The notes under the pieces were generated by a model, which saw only the letters and a program-made list of their open reading frames with translations, made no database searches and was not told the DNA's origin. A DNA stretch of 24,216 nucleotides from an uncultured Collinsella sp. Lineage in GTDB: Bacteria; Actinomycetota; Coriobacteriia; Coriobacteriales; Coriobacteriaceae. Below, in pieces: positions 1 through 8,030 of the stretch. The stretch covers positions 1 through 24,216 of the forward strand of contig CATVQO010000005.1 of the NCBI GenBank assembly GCA_958346165.1. The letters run 5' to 3'. Made by a program: the position numbers and the translations under genes. The stretch's first letter is position 1, and each line of letters starts with the position of its first letter.

Positions 1-445
1 CGAACAGGCGCAGGCCTTCGGGCAGATGCGCCGCAAGCGGATAAAACTCTTCGGCAGAATACGGGGAAGGCAAGTGTAGCAGGACGCTTGCGGCCGAGGC
101 GAACAGGATGTGCATGGCGTGGTCGGCGAGCGATTCCTCGTCAGTTGGCGTATCGAGGATGCCCGCAAGACAGCGGCGGGCGTCGGCGATACGGTTGAGC
201 GACAGACTGGCGTATCCGCAGATAAAGCATGCGGAATAGCGCAGTGCGGAATCGGTGGCGTCAAGATAGGGGCGCGCCGTCTTGGCAGCGAGGGCGGCCT
301 GTCCGCGAAAGTACAGCGCTTCTGCCGCGGCGATGGTGCGCGAATCGGGGTCGGAAATGCCTGCAACCGCAGCGTCAATCTGCCCCGGCACAAAGGCGGT
401 GCACATCAACGGCATGGGAACGCGTGGGTGGCCATTGCAGTCCAT
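1..445 (-). CDS. LuxR-type transcriptional regulator, N-terminal part (runs off the left edge)
   Basis: An open frame on the minus strand starts at the ATG complementary to 443-445 and stays open to base 1, giving 148 residues without a stop. A purine-rich GGGAGATGGAAG stretch just upstream can serve as ribosome site; another ATG seven bases upstream is out of frame. The protein is alpha-helical and carries segments such as LYFRGQAALAAKTARPYL and LRYSACFICGYASLSLNR. From memory these resemble the TPR-like N-terminal regions of Coriobacteriia regulators that end in a LuxR-type helix-turn-helix. The DNA-binding domain itself would lie outside the window, so the family call rests only on the N-terminus. 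It lies downstream of the kinase gene on the same strand with a 68-base gap, and its own promoter is not obvious. Confidence 0.6.
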   Translation of the reverse strand, partial: MDCNGHPRVPMPLMCTAFVPGQIDAAVAGISDPDSRTIAAAEALYFRGQAALAAKTARPYLDATDSALRYSACFICGYASLSLNRIADARRCLAGILDTPTDEESLADHAMHILFASAASVLLHLPSPYSAEEFYPLAAHLPEGLRLF

Positions 446-513
446 CTTCCATCTCCCAACAGCTGGCAACAATAGCAGCAATTGTACTCCTGTTGCTCGG
501 GACCCCTTTCGTT

Positions 514-1665
514 TTACTGTTCGGTTAACGCTTCGGATCGTTTTGGAAGGCTTACAAGCATGGTGGTCCCGTTCTTGGAACTTGTTTCGACCTCTACCGT
601 GCCACCGTGAAGTGCTGCAATCTCCCAAACAAGCGCTAGCCCGAGTCCTGCGCCGCCGTATGCCCTGCTGCGGGATTTGTCTAGACGAAAGAACGGCTGG
701 AAGATGCTCTCACGGTACTGTTTGGGTATTCCCGGGCCCTGGTCCTCGACTCGCAGGAACACGTGGCTGTCGTTGTCGCAGATGGAGACGTTGACAGTCG
801 AGTCGGTGCGGCTATAACGGATGGCGTTTTCGACCAAGTTGAACACCAGCCGATAGAGGAGCGTATCACTTCCGATTGTCAAAGCGTCTCCAGCACAATT
901 GAGGGCTATGCCCTTATTTTCGGCAAGTGGCGCAAGGTCGGTGAGGACCTCTTCGGACAAGGGACCGAGTTCAACATCGTCCTCGAAAGGAACGCTGCGG
1001 AGCTCACTCATCTCGAGTAATACCTTGGTCATTCGAGACATGCGCTCGGTTTGTTCTTGTAGCAAGCCGAGCAGCTCGGCTGTTTCGGGCTGCAAACCGG
1101 AGTGCTCGGAGATGAATAGTTCAATCTGTGCTTGCATAAGGGCGAGCGGGGTGCGCAGCTCGTGTGCGGCGTTGCCGGTAAACTGACGCTGTGCAGAGAA
1201 CCCTTCGCCAAGACGGGCGATCATGTCGTTGAAAGAGGCGCTGCATCGTTGTAGCTCGGTGGGCACATCTTCACTGAGTCTGATTTCGCTTAGGTTGTCA
1301 GGCTGCACGCGCTCTACCTGGGCGGCAAAAGCCCGTAGCGGTTTGAGTGCACGGCCGCTCACAAAGTATGCCAGCGCGCCGCCAAGGAGTGTGACTCCAG
1401 CCGTGATGTACCAGGTTGTCGTGCCAAAAGACTCCTGTGCGTCGTTTACGACGATCGTGATCTTGTCATCGGGGGTCGCTTTCGTTGGGTCGAACGCCTG
1501 AGGCGAATCTTCGCCGGTTGCATTAAGGGCCGAGATGTCACTGCCGATGGCATCCATGTAGCGCATGCCCGTATAGCCGACCAGGCAGTTCGTCAGCACG
1601 CATGCCGCACACGTGAGCAGTGCCGTCATAATCGTTATGCGCCATTGCAGCGAAAGCCTTTTCAT
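514..1665 (-). CDS. Sensor histidine kinase of an OmpR-type two-component system
   Basis: This 383-residue membrane kinase would sense an external cue and phosphorylate the partner regulator encoded just upstream. Two membrane helices are visible, at about residues 9-30 and 84-104, enclosing a short extracytoplasmic loop of about 55 residues. A HAMP-like linker (GRALKPLRAF) follows the second helix. The dimerisation/phosphoacceptor box is AAHELRTPLALMQ with His168. The ATPase domain shows the N box (LVENAIRYS), G1 box (EDQGPGIP), F box (FQPFFRLDKS) and G2 box (GGAGLGLAL). The start codon overlaps the stop of the response regulator by four bases (ATGA), so the two are translationally coupled. 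The signal sensed is unknown. The divergent redox operon is a plausible target but this is only inferred from position. Confidence 0.93.
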   Translation of the reverse strand: MKRLSLQWRITIMTALLTCAACVLTNCLVGYTGMRYMDAIGSDISALNATGEDSPQAFDPTKATPDDKITIVVNDAQESFGTTTWYITAGVTLLGGALAYFVSGRALKPLRAFAAQVERVQPDNLSEIRLSEDVPTELQRCSASFNDMIARLGEGFSAQRQFTGNAAHELRTPLALMQAQIELFISEHSGLQPETAELLGLLQEQTERMSRMTKVLLEMSELRSVPFEDDVELGPLSEEVLTDLAPLAENKGIALNCAGDALTIGSDTLLYRLVFNLVENAIRYSRTDSTVNVSICDNDSHVFLRVEDQGPGIPKQYRESIFQPFFRLDKSRSRAYGGAGLGLALVWEIAALHGGTVEVETSSKNGTTMLVSLPKRSEALTEQ

Positions 1666-2336
1666 TCGCTATCCTCCATAACGTAGCCCTCTCCAATCCG
1701 ATTGCGAATTGGGTCGTATCCCAAAGCGCTGCGTAGCTTTTTGCGGAGTGACGAGATATGAACGCGGATTGCGTTGCTAAAGCTGTTCACGCTGCTATCC
1801 CAAACGTGCTCGATAAGCTCCTCTTGGCTTACCGGACGCCCCTGATTAAGCATCAGGTATTCCAAGATTCCCGTTTCCTTGCGCGTAAGAGATAGAGCCT
1901 CACTGTCCACGGAAGCGATGCGCGCCTTGGTGTCAAAGCGGAGCTTTCCGCAGGTTAAGACTATGTCGCTTTGTGTAAAGCGCCTGAGGGTAAGGCTGCG
2001 GATCCTTGCCGCAAGTTCGTCCAGATGAAACGGCTTGGTGAGGTAATCGTTGGCGCCGGCATCGAGTCCGGCGACTTTGTCGGATACTTCGCCATGCGCG
2101 GACAGAATCAGTACCTTGGTCTCGCAGTCGGTTTTCCTAAGTTCCCTGAGTACGGTCATGCCGTCGATGCGGGGAAGGTTGAGGTCGAGCACCACGAGGT
2201 CGAAGGCCTCAACGTCCAGTAGGTCGAGCGCCTCCTGTCCGTCGTGACAGCAGTCGACGCTGTACGCCAAGTTTCGCAAGCTGCGCGCGATTGCATCGCA
2301 CAGTGCTCGCTCGTCTTCGACGATCAAAATACGCAT
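1662..2336 (-). CDS. OmpR/PhoB-type response regulator
   Basis: The product is a 224-residue DNA-binding response regulator. The receiver domain starts MRILIVEDE, has the phospho-acceptor Asp51 in VVLDLNLP and the conserved Lys in YLTKPF. The C-terminal winged helix is of the OmpR type (SLTRKETGILEYL and VHISSLRKKL). I place the start at 2336, not at the TTG further upstream (2354), because AAGGAG lies eight bases before this ATG and because receiver domains of this family begin right at this residue. It is the first gene of a two-gene operon with the kinase. Its promoter region is shared with the divergent redox operon, where three ATGGTC direct repeats may be its binding sites. Confidence 0.94.
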   Translation of the reverse strand: MRILIVEDERALCDAIARSLRNLAYSVDCCHDGQEALDLLDVEAFDLVVLDLNLPRIDGMTVLRELRKTDCETKVLILSAHGEVSDKVAGLDAGANDYLTKPFHLDELAARIRSLTLRRFTQSDIVLTCGKLRFDTKARIASVDSEALSLTRKETGILEYLMLNQGRPVSQEELIEHVWDSSVNSFSNAIRVHISSLRKKLRSALGYDPIRNRIGEGYVMEDSE

Positions 2337-2366
2337 AACAGTCTCCTTGCACATTTCAAATCACGC

Positions 2367-2403
2367 TTAACACGGATTTTATGGTCGATATGGTCCAATG
2401 GTC
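2367..2403 (+). promoter_or_regulatory. Possible promoter and regulator-binding direct repeats for the redox operon
   Basis: TTAACA (2367-2372) and TATGGT (2389-2394) are separated by 16 bases and could be a weak plus-strand sigma-A promoter. ATGGTC occurs three times, at 2381-2386, 2390-2395 and 2398-2403, with repeat starts 9 and 8 bases apart. Closely spaced direct repeats are typical of binding sites for OmpR-type regulators, and one is encoded by the divergent gene. Both readings are inferences from sequence only. Confidence 0.35.
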
Positions 2404-2426
2404 GCGTAACGAAAGGAGTGATCAGG

Positions 2427-2573
2427 TTGTTCAAAGCGGTAAAACCCGTGGTACAGGTCGCTTTGTTGATCGTCGGAATTGCCATGGTGTGCTTTGGCGT
2501 TATGCGTGGCGAGGCGGATGCCGTGCTGGCCAAAGCGATTAGGCTGTGCTTGGAGTGTATCGGAATTGGATAA
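2427..2573 (+). CDS. CD1871A-type CXXC motif small membrane protein
   Basis: This is a 48-residue peptide with one predicted membrane helix (VVQVALLIVGIAMVCFGV) followed by MRGE and a C-terminal CLECIGIG carrying a CXXC pair. This layout matches, from memory, the small CD1871A family of CXXC proteins known from clostridia and Coriobacteriia; its function is not established. I choose the TTG at 2427 because AAAGGAG lies eight bases before it. An in-frame GTG at 2418 overlaps that ribosome site and is less likely. The stop codon overlaps the TTG start of the next gene, so the two are coupled. With its neighbours it may carry thiol electrons across or at the membrane. The exact start is uncertain by three codons. 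Confidence 0.75.
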   Translation: MFKAVKPVVQVALLIVGIAMVCFGVMRGEADAVLAKAIRLCLECIGIG

Positions 2574-3468
2574 AAGAGAAAACACTGCGTCGCATGTTTT
2601 GGCCCGATTTCGCGGATTCATTCAGGCGGCTGCAACACTTATTACCAACATTCACCTGCCAAACTTTGCCAAAGGAAGCATCTATCAGGGCGCGGGAAAA
2701 ACAGTCTGCGTACCTGGACTTAATTGCTATTCGTGCCCCGCGGCATCGGGTGCGTGCCCCATCGGGTCGTTCCAGTCGGTGGTAGGTTCATCCAAGTTCA
2801 ACTTTTCTTACTACGTCACCGGTACGCTCATTTTGCTCGGCGTGCTGCTGGGACGCTTTGTATGCGGCTTTCTGTGCCCGTTTGGCTGGCTGCAGGAGCT
2901 GCTGCACAAGATCCCCGGCAAAAAGCTTTCGACAAAAAGGCTCAAGGCGCTCACGTACATCAAGTACGTCGTGCTGCTGTTTGCCGTGGTGCTGCTACCC
3001 GTCTTGGTGGTTAACGACGTGGGCATGGGAGACCCGTTCTTTTGTAAGTACATCTGTCCGCAGGGCGTGCTCGAGGGCGCCATTCCGCTGGCGGCTGCCA
3101 ATGCCGGAATTCGATCTGCGCTGGGACATCTCTTTACTTGGAAACTTGCCGTTCTCATTGCCGTGGTAGTGCTGAGCGTTTTGTTCTACCGCCCCTTCTG
3201 CAAATGGATTTGTCCACTCGGCGCATTCTATGCGCTCATGAATAGGGTGTCCCTACTGGGGATTCGGGTCGATGCATGCAAATGTGTCTCGTGCGGCAAG
3301 TGCTCAAAGGTTTGTCAGATGGACGTTGATGTGGTCCGCGCGCCCAATCATGCCGAATGTATCCGGTGCGGAAAGTGCATCGGGGTCTGTCCCGTCGACG
3401 CCATCAGCTATCGCTATGGCCTGGATGTGTCGGCGGAAAAGCTCCCCTTGACCGCCGATAAAAAGTAA
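2566..3468 (+). CDS. NapH/CcoG-like 4Fe-4S membrane protein (polyferredoxin)
   Basis: The 300-residue product is an integral membrane iron-sulphur protein. Helices are visible at about residues 79-98, 131-150 and 192-210, with a weaker one near 17-30. Cysteine pairs recur beside the helices (CGFLCPFG, CKYICPQG, CKWICPLG), as in NapH, MauN and NosR-type proteins. Two C-terminal ferredoxin motifs bind 4Fe-4S clusters: C240/C243/C246/C250 and C265/C268/C271/C275. A cysteine-rich N-terminal segment (C48, C54, C57, C64) precedes the first clear helix. I start it at the TTG at 2566, which overlaps the stop of the CXXC peptide and matches where conservation begins; a longer upstream reading would be the out-of-frame part of the peptide gene. 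It probably passes electrons from a cytoplasmic donor to thiols at the membrane. The partners are inferred from the operon. Confidence 0.9.
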   Translation: MDKRENTASHVLARFRGFIQAAATLITNIHLPNFAKGSIYQGAGKTVCVPGLNCYSCPAASGACPIGSFQSVVGSSKFNFSYYVTGTLILLGVLLGRFVCGFLCPFGWLQELLHKIPGKKLSTKRLKALTYIKYVVLLFAVVLLPVLVVNDVGMGDPFFCKYICPQGVLEGAIPLAAANAGIRSALGHLFTWKLAVLIAVVVLSVLFYRPFCKWICPLGAFYALMNRVSLLGIRVDACKCVSCGKCSKVCQMDVDVVRAPNHAECIRCGKCIGVCPVDAISYRYGLDVSAEKLPLTADKK

Positions 3469-3497
3469 ACAAGCTTCGACAAAACGGAGGAATGACC

Positions 3498-4469
3498 ATG
3501 AAGCTTTCTAAGATTGCGGCTCTGTTTATGGTGCCAGTATTGGCCTTGTGCCTTGTGGCGTGTTCGGCGCCCAGTGGCAATGCGAGCGAATCTGCGAGCT
3601 CCGATCCTAAGATCGCAGAACTCACTGCGCAGAAGCCGACCAATGCCGACGAGGCCGCCGAGCTGTATGCGAAGCTCATGAAAAAGGAGAACGATATCCT
3701 TTCGAGTGATAACGCACTGTGGGAAAAGGTATTCAATGCGGCAAATAAAGACTCGGCAATGATTGAGGACGGCAGCAATTACGGCGATTTCCTGCTCAAG
3801 ACCATCGACGGCGCCAAGGATGAGTTCACGGCGGATGAGCTTAAGACGCTCAAGGCCGGTGCGCAGCAGATCAAGGAGATCGAGGACAAGCTCGAGAGCT
3901 TGGAGAAGGAGTTCCCCGGCTGTGGAAGCACGCCGAGCGCAGGCGAGAGCGTCGACGCTTCGGCCGCTGGCATGACGGCTGGTGCCAATGCTTCGAGCGA
4001 GGCGACGAAGTTCCCCAGCTTTACGGGCAAAGACCTGGATGGCAACGACGTGAGCAGCGACGAGCTGTTCTCTAAGAACAAGGTCACCGTCATGAACTTC
4101 TGGTTCACCACGTGCAAGCCGTGCGTGGGCGAGCTGGGCGATCTTGAGAAACTGAATCAGGAGCTTGCCGAGAAGGGCGGACAGGTCGTGGGTGTCAATT
4201 CCTTTACGCTCGATGGCAACAAGGGCGAGATTGCAGATGCCAAGGACGTGCTGAGCAAGAAGGGCGTGACGTATAAGAACATCTGGTTCAAGTCGGATAG
4301 CGAGGCCGGTAAGTTTACGTCAAATTTGTTCTCGTTCCCGACAACGTATGTCATCGATCAGAATGGCAACATCGTAGGGGATCCCATCGTGGGAGCCATC
4401 AGCTCCGCCGAGCAGCGCGCAGCACTCGACAAGCTTATCGACCAGGCGATTGCGAATAGCGAGCAGTAG
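3498..4469 (+). CDS. TlpA-like thioredoxin-fold lipoprotein
   Basis: The 323-residue exported protein has a signal peptide ending in a lipobox (LVAC, lipidated Cys22). The ATG at 3498 is preferred over the one at 3492 because GGAGG sits seven bases before it and only one base before the other. After the signal come a helical charged region (about residues 35-140) and a Ser/Ala/Gly-rich linker. The last domain (about 180-320) is thioredoxin-like: VMNFWFTTCKPCVGEL holds the CXXC pair C206/C209, and FPTTYVID supplies the cis-proline loop. Such proteins act as disulphide reductases outside the membrane. It is 29 bases after the polyferredoxin gene, so the electrons for its active site may come from that protein and the small CXXC peptide. 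The long helical domain before the thioredoxin fold is unusual for TlpA-type proteins. Confidence 0.9.
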   Translation: MKLSKIAALFMVPVLALCLVACSAPSGNASESASSDPKIAELTAQKPTNADEAAELYAKLMKKENDILSSDNALWEKVFNAANKDSAMIEDGSNYGDFLLKTIDGAKDEFTADELKTLKAGAQQIKEIEDKLESLEKEFPGCGSTPSAGESVDASAAGMTAGANASSEATKFPSFTGKDLDGNDVSSDELFSKNKVTVMNFWFTTCKPCVGELGDLEKLNQELAEKGGQVVGVNSFTLDGNKGEIADAKDVLSKKGVTYKNIWFKSDSEAGKFTSNLFSFPTTYVIDQNGNIVGDPIVGAISSAEQRAALDKLIDQAIANSEQ

Positions 4470-4548
4470 AAAGTGCGTAAAGCATAGCGAGGATCGTGCG
4501 CCGCTACGCGAAGTAGTCCGCTACCTTTCAAGATAAGCTCCACCATAT

Positions 4549-4576
4549 AGAGGCCCCACTTGGGGCCTCTTTTTTT
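4549..4576 (+). terminator. Rho-independent terminator after the redox operon
   Basis: A perfect nine-base-pair stem (AGAGGCCCC with GGGGCCTCT) with an ACTT loop is followed by a run of T. It sits 79 bases after the thioredoxin lipoprotein stop and before the ABC exporter. Confidence 0.9.
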
Positions 4577-4722
4577 GGGCGCCGTCCCGTTCGTTTTTTG
4601 GCGCGGTTCGTTACATTCCTCACTGGCGCCGGCAAAAAATGGGGATAGAGTAGGACAAACGCGTCGAATACGAACGGCGGAGGAGAGCGGGCAGGGTGCC
4701 TGCGCAGGAGAGGTTGCCGTCC

Positions 4723-7700
4723 ATGCTGGAGCTCAAAGGAATTTGCAAAAGGTACGTCACGCAGTCGTTTACGCAGGTGGCGCTCGACAACGTAAGCCTG
4801 TCTTTTCGCGATAACGAGTTCGTGGCCATTCTGGGTCCCTCAGGCTCGGGCAAAACTACGATGCTCAACGTTATCGGCGGACTCGACCACTTTGACTCGG
4901 GCGACCTGCTGATCGACGGTATTTCGACCAAGGACTTTCACGATCGCGATTGGGATGCCTACCGCAACAACCGCATCGGCTTTGTGTTCCAGAGCTATAA
5001 CCTCATTCCGCATCAGACCATTTTGGAAAACGTTGAGCTGGCGCTGACGCTCACGGGCGTGGGGCATGCCGAGCGCCGCCAGCGTGCGCGCGAGGCGTTG
5101 GAGAAAGTCGGCCTGGGCGAGCACGTTAACAAGCGCCCGAGCCAGCTTTCGGGCGGGCAGATGCAGCGCGTGGCCATCGCCCGCGCCCTGATTAATGATC
5201 CCGAGATTGTGCTGGCAGACGAGCCGACCGGCGCCCTGGACTCAACGACATCCGTGCAGGTCATGGATCTGCTCAAGGACGTGGCGCGCGACCGTCTGGT
5301 GATTATGGTCACGCACAATCCCGAGCTGGCGTACCAGTACGCCACACGCATCGTCAATCTGGCGGACGGCAAGATTACCGACGATTCCGACCCTTTTGAT
5401 GTTGCCAAGGCCACGCGCCGTGAGGCCAAGCCTACGCGCAAAACCTCGATGAGCTTTGTGACGGCGCTGGGGCTTTCTGCCCGAAACCTCATGACCAAAA
5501 AGGGCCGTACGGCCATGACGGCCTTTGCAGGTTCGATTGGAATTATCGGTATTGCGGCAATCCTGGCGCTCTCCAATGGCGTGAACAATTACATCAAAAA
5601 GGTCGAGGAGGATACACTCTCGAGTTACCCGCTCACCATCTCCAAGCAGGACTACGACCTGTCTTCCATGATGGGCGGGCAGGGGGCTGCGGATGATGAC
5701 TCGCCTGAAAACGTGGATTCGTCCGACGACGGCGCCGGCGGCAAGGCTCAGGGAACCGATAAGATTCCCGTGGTCACGGCTGTAAAGGATATGTTTGCGA
5801 GCGTTAAGTCTAACGACATGACGAGCTTTAAGGCATGGCTTGACGACGGTGGCGACGGTATTGACAAAGAAGTCAATGCTATCCAGTACGGCTACGGTGT
5901 ATCGCCGGTTGTCTATCGTGCCGGCAAGGGCGATGAGAAGCCTGTCCGGCTGGTGCCCAACGCCATGACCGAGGCCATGAGCGGAGGCGCGAGCTCGGCG
6001 GCAACGGTGAGCATGGAATCCATGGGAACCTCGGTCTTTAACGAGATGATTGACGACCAGCGCCTGCTCGACAGCCAGTACGATGTCGTCGCCGGTCATT
6101 GGCCCACGTCCGCCAACGAAGCCGTGATGGTGCTTTCGAGCCGCGGTACGGTGGGCGACTATACGCTCTACAGCATCGGCGCGCTGGATATCGATGAGCT
6201 CAACGACCTGGTTAACAGTGCTATGACAGCCGACGGCAAGATTGAGACGCCCAAGACCGGCACCGACTTTACCTACGATGATGCGTTGTCCACGACGTTC
6301 AAGGTGCTGTCGCCGGCCGATGCCTATCGCAAAAACGAAGAGACCGGCATGTGGACCGATATGTCTGGCGACACCGACTTTATGGCCGCCAAGGTTGCCG
6401 ACGGTATCGACGTGCACATTGTGGGCGTGGTGCGACCCAACGAGACCGCCAACGCGAGCGCGTTGTCCCCGGGTATTGCCTACACGCATGCGCTGACTCG
6501 CCAGCTTATGGAGCGCGCCGCCGATTCACAGATTGTGCAGGAGCAGCTCGCCCACCCCGAGACGGATGTCTTTACGGGTAAGTCTTTCGATGAGCTGCAA
6601 GGCGAGGCCAGGCAAGGAGTGGATCTGGGCAGCATGTTCAGTGTGGACGAGGCGGCGCTCAAGAGCGCGTTCTCGTTCGATGCTTCTGCGCTCTCGGGTG
6701 CGGCCGGCGGTATGGACCTGTCGGGTCTTGACTTGTCCGGTCTGGACATTGACCTTTCGGGAGTAGGGAGGGATATCGACTTCAGCGACATCATCGCCAA
6801 AGCGCCAACCCCCGATTTCTCAGGCGTCTTCGATGGGTTGGAGCTTACGCCCGAGCAGATGCGGCAAGTGGGGGTGCTCGCCAACCAGCTGTTCACGGGT
6901 TTTATACAGTCGGAACAGTTTAAGGCGCTGTCACCCGAAGATCTTAAGGACACGTCAAAGCTTGCTGCCGCATTCTCGGCGTATCTTGAGCATGATGCCG
7001 CAGCCCAGCAATGCCTGGCACAGCTCAAGGCGCTGGGCGGCGATGCTCTTGCCGAGCGCCTGAAACAGGCGATGACCGACTATGTGCAAAAGCAGCTGGC
7101 TCCGTATCTGCAGCAGGCTATGGATCAGATGATGAAGTCGATCAGCGACCAGATTGCGGCGACGGTGTCAGCTCAGCTCAAGGCGGGCGCGGCAGGGCTC
7201 ATGGACCAGATGGCGACGCAGATGTCTTCGAGTATTGCCAACTTGGCGGGCGCCATGCGTGTGGATGCGAGCGCCTTTGCCCGTGCCATCCATTTCAACA
7301 TGGACGCCGAGGACCTGAGTTCGCTCATGATGAGCTATGCCAAGGCTTCGAAGCTCACCTACGACAACAATCTGGCCACGTTGGGTTATGCGGACGAGGC
7401 GGATCCCATCTCGGTCAAGATTTTCCCGCGCGACTTTGAGGCCAAGGAGCGCGTGCTCGATTACATCGATGCGTACAACAAGCAGGTCAAAGCCGCCGGC
7501 CACGATGAGCAGGCAATCTCGTACACAGACTACATGGGTATCATCATGGGTTCGGTGACCGACATCGTGAACACCATCAGCTTGGTGCTCATCGCATTCG
7601 TGAGTATCAGCCTGGTGGTGAGCTCCATCATGATCGGCATCATCACCTACATCAGCGTACTGGAGCGCAAGAAGGAGATTGGCATTCTGCGCGCAATCGG

Positions 7701-7977
7701 CGCGTCGAAGCGCAACGTGGCCAACGTATTCAATGCCGAGACCTTTATCGAAGGTCTCATCGCCGGCGTCTTTGCCATTATCGTCGTGGTGCTCGTGAGT
7801 TTTCCGGTTAATACCTGGGCACTTGCGGCCAAACAGGTCCCCAACCTGATGAGCCTGCCCGTGCAGGATGCGCTGGTACTCATCGCGATTTCGGTGCTGC
7901 TGACGGTTGTCGCTGGCCTGCTGCCGGCCCGTAGCGCATCCAAAAAGGATCCCGTGGAAGCCCTGCGCTCCGAATAA
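4723..7977 (+). CDS. MacB/FtsX-type ABC transporter, ATPase fused to permease
   Basis: This is a single 1084-residue ABC exporter. The N-terminal ATPase has Walker [10 protein letters not shown] (Lys44), Q-loop Gln90, signature LSGGQ (142-146), Walker B IVLADE (162-167) and H-loop His198. A first membrane helix at about 265-285 is followed by a very large extracytoplasmic region of roughly 600 residues. Three more helices lie in the last 150 residues, with the FtsX-type signature [19 protein letters not shown]. The large region has Asp/Ser-rich parts, a short repeat [16 protein letters not shown] and long amphipathic helices rich in Gln, Met and Ala. I use the ATG at 4723, preceded by AGGAGAGG, over an upstream GTG at 4696. 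Family members export peptides or lipoproteins or act mechanically on the envelope. The substrate is unknown and no separate adaptor gene is adjacent. Confidence 0.93.
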   Translation: MLELKGICKRYVTQSFTQVALDNVSLSFRDNEFVAILGPSGSGKTTMLNVIGGLDHFDSGDLLIDGISTKDFHDRDWDAYRNNRIGFVFQSYNLIPHQTILENVELALTLTGVGHAERRQRAREALEKVGLGEHVNKRPSQLSGGQMQRVAIARALINDPEIVLADEPTGALDSTTSVQVMDLLKDVARDRLVIMVTHNPELAYQYATRIVNLADGKITDDSDPFDVAKATRREAKPTRKTSMSFVTALGLSARNLMTKKGRTAMTAFAGSIGIIGIAAILALSNGVNNYIKKVEEDTLSSYPLTISKQDYDLSSMMGGQGAADDDSPENVDSSDDGAGGKAQGTDKIPVVTAVKDMFASVKSNDMTSFKAWLDDGGDGIDKEVNAIQYGYGVSPVVYRAGKGDEKPVRLVPNAMTEAMSGGASSAATVSMESMGTSVFNEMIDDQRLLDSQYDVVAGHWPTSANEAVMVLSSRGTVGDYTLYSIGALDIDELNDLVNSAMTADGKIETPKTGTDFTYDDALSTTFKVLSPADAYRKNEETGMWTDMSGDTDFMAAKVADGIDVHIVGVVRPNETANASALSPGIAYTHALTRQLMERAADSQIVQEQLAHPETDVFTGKSFDELQGEARQGVDLGSMFSVDEAALKSAFSFDASALSGAAGGMDLSGLDLSGLDIDLSGVGRDIDFSDIIAKAPTPDFSGVFDGLELTPEQMRQVGVLANQLFTGFIQSEQFKALSPEDLKDTSKLAAAFSAYLEHDAAAQQCLAQLKALGGDALAERLKQAMTDYVQKQLAPYLQQAMDQMMKSISDQIAATVSAQLKAGAAGLMDQMATQMSSSIANLAGAMRVDASAFARAIHFNMDAEDLSSLMMSYAKASKLTYDNNLATLGYADEADPISVKIFPRDFEAKERVLDYIDAYNKQVKAAGHDEQAISYTDYMGIIMGSVTDIVNTISLVLIAFVSISLVVSSIMIGIITYISVLERKKEIGILRAIGASKRNVANVFNAETFIEGLIAGVFAIIVVVLVSFPVNTWALAAKQVPNLMSLPVQDALVLIAISVLLTVVAGLLPARSASKKDPVEALRSE

Positions 7978-7979
7978 TG

Positions 7980-8004
7980 TGACAAAGGGGCAGTCCCTTT
8001 GCCA
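7980..8004. repeat. Short palindromic intergenic repeat
   Basis: TGACAAAGGG and CCCTTTGCCA form a ten-base stem with one mismatch around a GCAGT loop, two bases after the ABC exporter stop. There is no T-run, so a classical terminator is unlikely. Similar palindromes are, from memory, scattered in Coriobacteriia genomes, but no second copy lies in this window. Confidence 0.5.
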
Positions 8005-8030
8005 CGTTCGTTGATATGAGAGAAGAGTAG

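Noticed and set aside
110..794. Three overlapping plus-strand open frames at the left edge
   Set aside because: They are antisense to the LuxR-type gene and the end of the kinase and have shadow-like Arg/Ser-rich content.
2479..2565. N-terminal extension of the polyferredoxin protein
   Set aside because: It is the out-of-frame reading of the CXXC peptide gene and has no membrane or iron-sulphur features.
5242..6489. Open frame of 415 codons on the minus strand inside the ABC exporter gene
   Set aside because: It is antisense to a highly recognisable ABC ATPase/permease, has a His/Arg/Gly-rich shadow composition and no domain.
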